NCBI GenBank assembly: GCA_022316685.1
Contig: JAKJHU010000614.1
Coordinates: 62,001 to 126,000, forward strand
Length of the DNA: 64,000 nt
Direction of reading: 5' to 3'
Origin: Progne subis subis
Taxonomy: Eukaryota > Chordata > Aves > Passeriformes > Hirundinidae
Part shown: piece by piece, positions 56,744 through 64,000 of the stretch
Layout of the letters: each line of letters opens with the position of its first letter
How positions within the stretch are numbered: position 1 is the stretch's first letter
Notes under the pieces: generated by a model
What the model was told of the DNA's origin: nothing
The model's database searches: none
What the model saw: the letters and a program-made list of their open reading frames with translations, nothing else
Translations under genes and position numbers: made by a program

Positions 56744-57442
56744 TGTCTCGGTTTGAAAAGACAGGTTTCTGCTAAGGAGAGGCAGGCCTCCCTAGGAAAT
56801 GAGGAATTCAAATCCTTCCCTCCGTGTTATTATAATTTGGAAGATTAAAAAAACAAAAACAAAAACAAAAACTTTCCAGTCAGAGCTATGGGGAAAAGGA
56901 ATAACAGTCCTTTACTAGTAAATATAACAGGACAGACAAAAAAAACCAACAGCAATTATAATAATAGTAAAAACAAAACCAAGAATCCCAAGGACAAACG
57001 GTGGAAACTCCGGCGCTGATGGCTGAAAGCCGGGCATGGTAGACTGTCCTCGGGAGGCAGGGGGGTGCCCTGGCAGACGAAGTGGGCAGTGCTGGAGAAG
57101 CTGCAGCGGCTGGATCCGGGCTGACCCAAAATCCAGCAGACAGCGAAGAAACTCTGAATTCCTGGGCACTCCAACAGATGGTAGAATTCCCAGGACCAGA
57201 CTCCTCCATTAACCGTGGACTCCCGGCAGCCAGCAGTCACCCGATCCGTGCTCCCCATAAGACTGAGAGCAGTGAGTCCACACCTCAGCTCTCCAGGAAC
57301 TTTCTCCCTCGCCCAAAACTAAGTGATCAGCTTCTTTTGTCCAGGTTAAGCACTCTGTAACTATCGATATTTAGTCTCCTAGCAACTTGGGGGGGGGGGG
57401 GGGGCGGGGGGGGAAATTCTACAGGAGACTTAAACCTCAACA
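56744..57442 (-). mobile_element. ERV-E 3' LTR
   Basis: Plus-orientation ends TGTCTCGGTTTG and CCTCAACA (minus start TGTTGAGGTTTAAGTCTCC). Contains CAAAAA units at 56,848-56,872 and a G-run of 16 G, C, 8 G at about 57,389-57,413. The minus-strand purine-rich text TTCGGGGTGGATAA adjoins at 57,443-57,456. Confidence 0.8.
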
Positions 57443-57551
57443 TTATCCACCCCGAATTTTTTCCCACACCAACAGATTATATTGAATTTAAACCTTTAAA
57501 TAATATACATATATATACATGTGAATATAAATACAGACACAGTCACAGTGT

Positions 57552-60500
57552 TCACCGAAAAACAAGGTCCCCTTGAGGTATGCAGCGGGTCTCTCCATCC
57601 TTTTGCATCACCCACCATGTGCAGCCAGGTCCCTGAGCAAAAACAACCCCAAGAGTGGGATTGTCTTTGCTGGAGGCAGAATTAATCCAAACAGTTTTTC
57701 CCAGCATTCCTCTCATTTGTACTACTGGAACTTTATCTCCATCTCTTGTTCTCAGGGGCTCAGACTGGGCAGGGCCTGCTCGGTTGGTGGAACCTCGAGT
57801 GTTCACTAACCAGGTGGCCTTTGCTAAATTAATCTCCCAGTTCTTGAAAGTCCCCCCACCCAGTGCCTTCAAAGTGGTTTTAAGCAGGCCATTGCACCGT
57901 TCAACTTTCCCGGCTGCTGGTGCATGATAAGGAATATGGTACACCCACTCAATGCCATGTTCTCTAGCCCAGGTGTTTATAAGGCTGTTCTTGAAATGAG
58001 TCCCGTTGTCAGACGCAATCCTCTCAGGGGTACTATGTCTCCACAGGATTTGCTTTTCAAGGCCCAGGATGGTGTTCCAGGCAGTAGTGTGGGGCACAGG
58101 GTAGGTCTCCAACCATCCAGTGGTGGCTTCCACCATGGTCAGCACATAGCGCTGGCCTTGGCGGGTTTGGGGAAGGGTGATGTAGTCAATCTGCCAGGCT
58201 TCTCCATACTTATACCTGGACCATTCCCCTGCCATACCATAGGGGCTTCACCCGCTTGGCCTGTTTGATGGTAGCACACGTCTCACAGTCATGGATAACC
58301 TGAGAAATACTGTCCATGGTTAGATCCACCCCTCGGTCTCGTGCCCACTTATAGGTGGCATCTCTGCCCTGGTGACCTGAGGCATCATGGGCTCATTGAG
58401 CTAGGAACAACTCTCCCTTGTGTTGCCAATCTAAGTCTATCTTTGACACCTCTATCTTTGCAGCTTGATCTACCTGCTCGTTGTTTCGGTGCTCCTCATT
58501 AGCCCAACTCTTGGGGACATGGGCATCTACATGACGGACTTTGACAGGTAGCTTCTCTACCTGAGTGGCAACGTCCTTCCACTCATCTGCAGCCCAGATT
58601 GGCTTTCCCCTACACTGCCAATTGGCCTTTTTCCACCTGTCCAGCCAACCCCACAGAGCATTGGCCACCATCCACGAAGCAGTGTAGAGGTAGAGCTTTG
58701 GCCTCTTCTCTCTTTCAGCAATGTCCAGGGCCAGTTGAACAGCTTTGAGTTCAGCAAGCTGGCTTGACCCACCTTCTTCTTCAGTGGCTTGTGCAACCTG
58801 TCGTAGTCATATGGGGCTCCATACAGCTGCTTTCCACTTCCGGCTCATCCCTACGATGCAGCAGGAACGGTCAGTGAAAAGAGCATAGCGTGTTTCTTCT
58901 GCTGGCAGTTGGTTGTATGGTGGACCCTCTTCAGCACGTGTCACTTGTTCCTGCTCCTCTTCATCTGTGAGACCAAAGTTTTCACCTTCCGGCCAGTTTG
59001 TAATTATCTCCAAAATCCCAGGGCGATTTGGGTTTCCAATGCGGGCGCGCTGAGTGATGAGGGCAATCCATTTGCTCCACATGGCGTCGGTGGCGTGATG
59101 GGTGGAGGGAAACTTTCCTTTAAACATCCACCCCAGCGCCGGTAGTCGAGGTGCTAGCAGGAGTTGTGCTTCTGTGCCAGTCACCTCTGAGGCAACTTGA
59201 ACTCCTTCATAGGCAGCCAAGATTTCCTTCTCTGTTGGAGTGGAGTTGGCTTCGGACCCTCTCTAGCTTCAGCTCCAGAATCCCAGTGGTCGGCCTCGAG
59301 TCTCCCCAGGCACCTTCTGCCAAAGGCTCCAGGACAGGCCATTGTTCCCGGCTGCTGAGTAGAGCACGTTCTTCACATCTGGTCCCGTCCTGACTAGGCC
59401 AAGGGCTACTGCATTAGTGATCTCCTGCTTGATCTGGGCAAAGGCTTGTTGCTGTTCAGGGCCCCAGTGGAAATCGTTCTTCTTGCGGGTGACCAGGTAG
59501 AGAGGGCTCACAATCTGGCTGTACTCAGGAATGTGCATTCTCCAGAAACCTATGGCGCCTAGGAAAGCTTGTGTTTCCTTTTTGTTGGTTGGTGGACACA
59601 TTGCTGTGATTTTGTTGATGACTCCAGTGGGAATCTGACGCCTTCATCTCCTAGAAACTGGATCTCTCGAGCAGGTCCCTTAACTTTGCTCTTCTTGATA
59701 GCAAAGCCAGCCTTCAGGAGAATCTGGATGATCTTCTCTCCTTTCTCAAACACTTCCATTGCCGTGTTCCTCCACACAATGATGTCATCAATGTACTGTA
59801 GATGTTCTGGAGCCTCACCCTTTTCCAGTGCAGCCTGGATCAGTCCATGGCAGATGGTGGGGCTGTGTTTCCACCCCTGGGGCAGTCAGTTCCAGGTGTA
59901 CTGCACGCCCCTCCAGGTGCAAGCAAACTGAGGCCTGCATTCTGCAGCCAGAGGAATGGAGAAAAATGCGTTAGCAATGTCAATGGTGGCGTACTATTTT
60001 GCTGCCTTGGACTCCAGCTCGTACTGGAGTTCCAGCATGTCCGGCACAGCAGCGCTCAATGGTGGAGTCACTTCGTTCAAGGCACGGTAGTCCACAGTCA
60101 ATCTCCATCCTCCATCAGATTTGCACACAGGCCAGATGGGGCTGTTGAAGGGTGAGTGGATTTTGCTGACCACCTCTTGGGTCTCTAGCTCACAGATCAT
60201 CTTGTGGATGGGGATCACGGCATCTCGAGTTGTTCTGTACTCTCGGCGATGCACTGTTGAAGTGGTAATTAGCACTTGTTGCTCTTCCACCTTCAGAAGA
60301 CCTACAGCAGATGGGTTCTCTGATAGTCCAGGCAAGGTATTCAACTGCTTAACATCCCCTGTCTCTACAGCTGCTATCCCAAATGCCCACCTAAATCCCT
60401 TCAGGTCTTTGAAATACCCATTTCGGAGGAAGTCTATGCCCAAAATGCATAGAGCCTCTGGGCCAGTCACAATAGGGTGTCTCTTCCACTCATTTCCAGT

Positions 60501-60674
60501 CAGGCTCACATCAGCTTCCACCAAAGAAAAATCTTGTGAACCCCCTGTCACCCCAGCAATGGAAACAGATTCTTCTCCCACATGTCTTGATGGGAGTAAT
60601 GTGCACTGTGCACCAGTGTCAACTAAGGCTTCATATTTTTGTGGTTCTGATGTGCCAGGCCAATGAATCCACAC
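57552..60674 (-). pseudogene. pol: ERV-E protease-pol, broken
   Basis: Protease start with active site LVDTGAQCTLL and flap text GIDFLRNG leads straight into RT (VDYRALNEVTPP) in one frame (60,674-59,994). The RT active site reads YIDD at about 59,791-59,802; later RT pieces are at 59,777-59,559 and 59,601-59,269. RNase H pieces lie at 59,220-58,807 and 58,671-58,393. Integrase has CETC of the zinc site (near 58,290) and an open core 58,235-57,552 with IDYITLP, SDNGTHF and KVERCNG. At least four frame breaks. Confidence 0.85.
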
Positions 60675-60896
60675 AGTCCAAAAAACACGGTTTTCCCTAG
60701 CCTCTACCTGGCTAGAGGCAGGGCCCCTCTAAGCCTGATTATCCTTATTTCCCTGGGTAACCGGAGCTGCTTCCTTCTTGCTAGAACTTCCTCTCACAGT
60801 CTTGCCATCCAACAATTCATGCAGCCGTTGTGTCAAAGCATCAGTAGTTTCTCCATCCCATCTTTTCATGTTTTCTCCACAATCATGCAGGAAGGA

Positions 60897-62305
60897 TCAC
60901 AGCTTAGCTCGTGGGATGCCTTTTCCCTCTCTATCTAGGGAACATTTGCGTGTGGTGCCAGAGCCCCTAACTTGTACTGCAGAGATCTGGAGAACATTCT
61001 CCTTGAGTTCTCTGAGATTCTCCTCCATCTTGTCTGCTAATCCCCGCACCTGTGTTTCCAAAGCTGCGATTCTTGCATGTGTTGGACCATGCACGGCATC
61101 TGCATATGTTTGGAGCTTCTTCGCCATGTCCAGCACAGTCTCCTCTGTCTCATCCCGCTTCATTATTGGTAAAGAAGAGGAGTATTCTTGTGGCCCAAGT
61201 CGTACAAGTTTTCGCCACATTACAGGTGTACATGGCACCAAGTCGGGGTTCCTAGTGTTTAGGTCATCTGAGCCACTGCCACTTCTCTCAAGCGCTGAAT
61301 CCCTTGTTCAATGGTTTTCCACTGAGTTTGCTGCAGATAGAGATCGTCGGCACACAGATATCTTTGTGCCACACTTCCCAGGACCTGTTCCCAGAGACTG
61401 CAAGGACTAGCCTCTCTCATCATCTCTTAGTCAGTAACTGGATCATGTGATAGGGATCCAAGATGTCTCGCTTCAGTGCCATCCAGTATTGTAGCCTCGC
61501 CTGCAGCATCCCAAACACGGACTAACCAACTAATTATAGATTCATCATGTCGTCGAGTATAATCCTTTCTTAGGCCACGAAGGTCCTTCAGGGAAAAGGA
61601 CTCAATAGTATCTCCTGATCTTGTAGCAGTTGGTCGGGCTCCTGATCTTGTAGCAGTTGGTTGGGCTCTTGATGTTGTAGCAGTTGGTTGGGCTCCTGAT
61701 CTTGTAGCAGCTGGTTGGGCTTCTGATCGTGTGCTAGTTGGTTGGACTCCTGATCTTGTACTAGTTGGTTGGGCTTCTGATTTTGTATCAGTTGGTTCAG
61801 CTTCTGACTGTGTATTATCAGTTGCTTCAGCTTCTGATTGTGTGTCAGTTGGTTTGACTCCTGACTGGGTGTCAGGAGGCACTGAGGATCCTTTACCTGA
61901 ATCACCGTCTACTGGTCGATCGGTTTTGTCCGTGTGCTTCTTTCCCTTCTTTACTGCAGCAACTGCTGGTGTCTTAGCCTCACTGTCTGGTTTAGCTGCA
62001 GCCTGAATAGCTGTGGGGTTGGCTGCAGCCTGAGTGACTGATTTATCTCCTTGCTCCCTTGCCTCTACCTGATGCCCTACAGTGTTTAGCAGTGTGTGAC
62101 TCATTCTAGAAAAGCTATAAACTATATAGAGGAAAGTCACCAGGTGAAATACCAGGAAGGTGGTGTCTTTAACATTCAGGAGACCCTGAACCTTCCCCAA
62201 AAGAGATGTAACTGACTCAAAAGAGAAGGAAAGGAGAGGCTGAAGAGCCTCATCCCCTACTCCTCCTCTAACAAAAACTGGGTGCAATTGTTGATAAATC
62301 CCCAA
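60897..62305 (-). pseudogene. gag: ERV-E gag, with 9-residue tandem repeat
   Basis: The first piece (62,305-61,427) has a hydrophobic segment (FLVFHLVTFLYIVYSF), a Lys/Ala-rich part, then about ten 9-residue repeats of the type QPTATRSGA, coded by 27-base DNA repeats (61,610-61,880). The second piece (61,241-60,897) is helical and may be a capsid end. No Cys-His box was seen. Family assignment comes mainly from place before pol. Confidence 0.6.
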
Positions 62306-62428
62306 AACATGCTGCTGGAACTAGGACACAGGGTAGGACGAAAAAACCATAAACTGAACATACCCAGAACAAACTCCAGTATCTTTATAAGCTTCTTGTA
62401 AACCATAATCACCGAACCCAGCAAACCC

Positions 62429-62860
62429 TCAATCTCTACCAATAGTGCTGATTGGAGGTGGATCTCTTTCTTTCACAATTGTTTTTAAAACTGACAATAT
62501 CGACATTTGTGCTACCCTGTCATGGGGTTGAATAATCCAATCTTTTTCTATATTGTTTAGCAGATTAACTTCTCCTCGATAATTTGCATCAATTCCTCCT
62601 CCCATGATATGAACACTTTTCAAGGCCCAGCTGCAGAAGCAGTGATCAAACCAAGGTGTCTTGGAGGAACTTGAAATCCTATTCCTTCATTGATAACTCT
62701 CATTTGCTTGTGATTTATCCTAATTAATTCCAATGCATGAAGGTCCAGCCCTGCAGCCTCTGGGGTGGCCCTGTCAGGAGCCATCACACCCAGAACAATT
62801 TCCCAGGAAGTCCAAGTCTCACTGTCCATGGTTGTATTTGCAAACTGGGTGCAGCTGTGC
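62429..62860 (-). pseudogene. ERV-F dUTPase, broken
   Basis: Reads [19 protein letters not shown] (dUTPase motif 1) in the frame ending at 62,620, then [15 protein letters not shown] and [10 protein letters not shown] (motifs 3 and 4) in the frame 62,623-62,429; a frame change near 62,625 separates them. dUTPase removes dUTP during copying. It follows integrase text, as in ERVL pol, so it belongs to a different element from ERV-E. Confidence 0.75.
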
Positions 62861-63060
62861 ACACCCAGAGAGTTTCCATTTCCCCAGTGGGCCCATGTTA
62901 AGGGTATGGAGCACATTGGGGAGATGGGTTCTCCATCAGGACAGGTTCCCATCTCCTCATTTTTTCAACTGCTCTTTTAACAACCCCTTCATCCGTTCAA
63001 TCAATCCTGCAGCTTGTGGATAGTCTAGTACATGAAAAACCCAGCAGCCTTAATCACTGT
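62861..63060 (-). pseudogene. ERV-F integrase end remnant
   Basis: Minus-strand text HVLDYPQAAGLIERMKGLLK contains the integrase third catalytic residue motif (AAGxIER) and is followed by broken text up to the dUTPase. Upstream parts of pol are not recognised. Confidence 0.55.
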
Positions 63061-64000
63061 ATTTTTCATTGTAACAGACAAAGCATTCTGCATCACAGTA
63101 TCAGCAAACCCTTTAAAAAACAGCCAATTTCATCCCTTCCTCCTTTATTCCTATTCTACAATTTGCAAAGTTTACCACTGATATTTGGGTCCTGGCCAGT
63201 CCTCTTCTGTCCGGTATTTAGAGTTACAGAGAGTAGCGTAAGCTAAAAAATTTGTATTGTCAGCATTATTTCATACTATTAATTTGTAATTATATATATA
63301 AATATATATTATTCTGTTGTGTTATATATCTATTATTATTATTCATATTAATATCATTATCATTATTTCACTTGCACAAATGAACCTGAGCTGAAGATTT
63401 AAACCTTCCTCTGTCACTCCATGTGGGAGCATTCCAAAACAAATTCTTCCTTCTGTTGGTGCTGTTTCCAATGTGCTGTTAACAAAATCCATCCTCATCT
63501 TCCCAAACCCACAAGTTCTTTTCCTTTTTCCATATGCAATTTTTAGATGCATTTTACACATCCAGCAGTTCCGCCTCTTTTACCTGACTCCTCCATTCCT
63601 CACTCAGTTCTCCAACCTCAGCCCACTCCAGAGCCAGTGAGCTCTAGGGAAGGGCTTCCCATCCAGGAATTTTGGATAGGACTAATTCCTTATTTACGTT
63701 TAAAAAGTGACATTTTGTGGTGATCTGGTGAGACTTGACCAGTTTTAATTTACCAGTGGGCAGGGTCAGCACCAAAGACAGAAAAACCACCTGAAGGAAT
63801 CAGTGTCATTTACTGTAGTTCAAAGCAGCAAAGGAGCACAAAAGGAGCAGCTCAGCAATGCACCCAACCATCACTACCAAAGATTGCCTGCAGGGATTGA
63901 GAAAGATCCATCACCAGTCACCCTCAGACTTTCCCATCACCCACATGCACACATCAGCTGGGGGAAGCTGTCCCAGCCAAGGGACTGCAGAGCCACTCCC
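63061..64000. other. unassigned right flank
   Basis: AT-rich to about 63,370 (TATATAAATATATATT run at 63,292-63,310), then mixed sequence. No gene recognised. Confidence 0.4.

Larger units (their letters stand above)
56744..62305 (-). mobile_element. ERV-E: ERVL-like element, 5' end missing
   Basis: 3' LTR, then on the minus strand gag (62,305-60,897), protease-RT (60,674-59,269), RNase H (59,220-58,393), integrase (58,330-57,552). No env and no 5' LTR or primer site; upstream of gag lies part of another element. All genes are broken. Confidence 0.8.

Noticed and set aside
61588..62006. Alternative frames across the ERV-E gag repeat
   Set aside because: 27 is a multiple of three, so other frames also repeat; the chosen frame continues into non-repeat Gag-like text.

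Overview
This window looks like nuclear DNA of a passerine bird. The support is: avian-type C2H2 zinc-finger genes, fragments of MHC class I and class II genes, a PAK-like kinase pseudogene of the kind known to be expanded in songbirds, an avian-type olfactory receptor fragment, long CTGGGA minisatellites and many endogenous retroviruses (ERVs). Gene and family assignments rest on reading motifs; no database search was possible.

Left part (1-24,005): an olfactory receptor fragment (463-715), an antisense LTR, one largely intact 13-finger zinc-finger gene on the minus strand (ZNF1, 2584-4165), a 2.1 kb CTGGGA array, and then a wrecked MHC class I gene on the plus strand (8126-11932). Its alpha-1 exon is split by a 45-copy 23-bp minisatellite whose unit is the exon's own codons, followed by a solo LTR with a GATAG target duplication. 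Further right come inverted CTGGGA arrays, a 50-bp tandem array, a solo LTR, two PAK-like kinase exons with lost catalytic residues, and two MHC class II beta-like exons on opposite strands.

Middle (23,650-33,480): a second zinc-finger gene (ZNF2, minus strand), a paralogue of ZNF1, is broken by point changes, by a solo LTR (31,233-31,776) and by a betaretrovirus-like provirus (ERV-A, 24,006-30,952; gag, dUTPase-protease, pol, no env). A GC/CpG-rich block upstream of ZNF2 is probably its promoter.

Right part (36,684-64,000): a nest of ERVs, all on the minus strand. ERV-D (36,684-56,743) is an old gamma-type provirus. Its env is interrupted by a solo LTR of the ERV-A family (target duplication CCCAGT), and that LTR is interrupted by ERV-C (39,000-48,182; target duplication AAAG), a second gamma-type provirus with a tRNA-Pro-type primer site. 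ERV-D carries a 202-codon open frame of unknown function between pol and env, plus a decayed neighbour that shares its motifs. ERV-D's right LTR ends exactly where the LTR of ERV-E (56,744-62,305, ERVL-like) begins. Beyond lies the integrase-dUTPase end of another ERVL-like element (ERV-F).

The only reading frame in the window that looks like a working host gene is ZNF1. The most unusual observations are the minisatellite grown from an MHC class I exon and the unassigned accessory-like frames of ERV-D.
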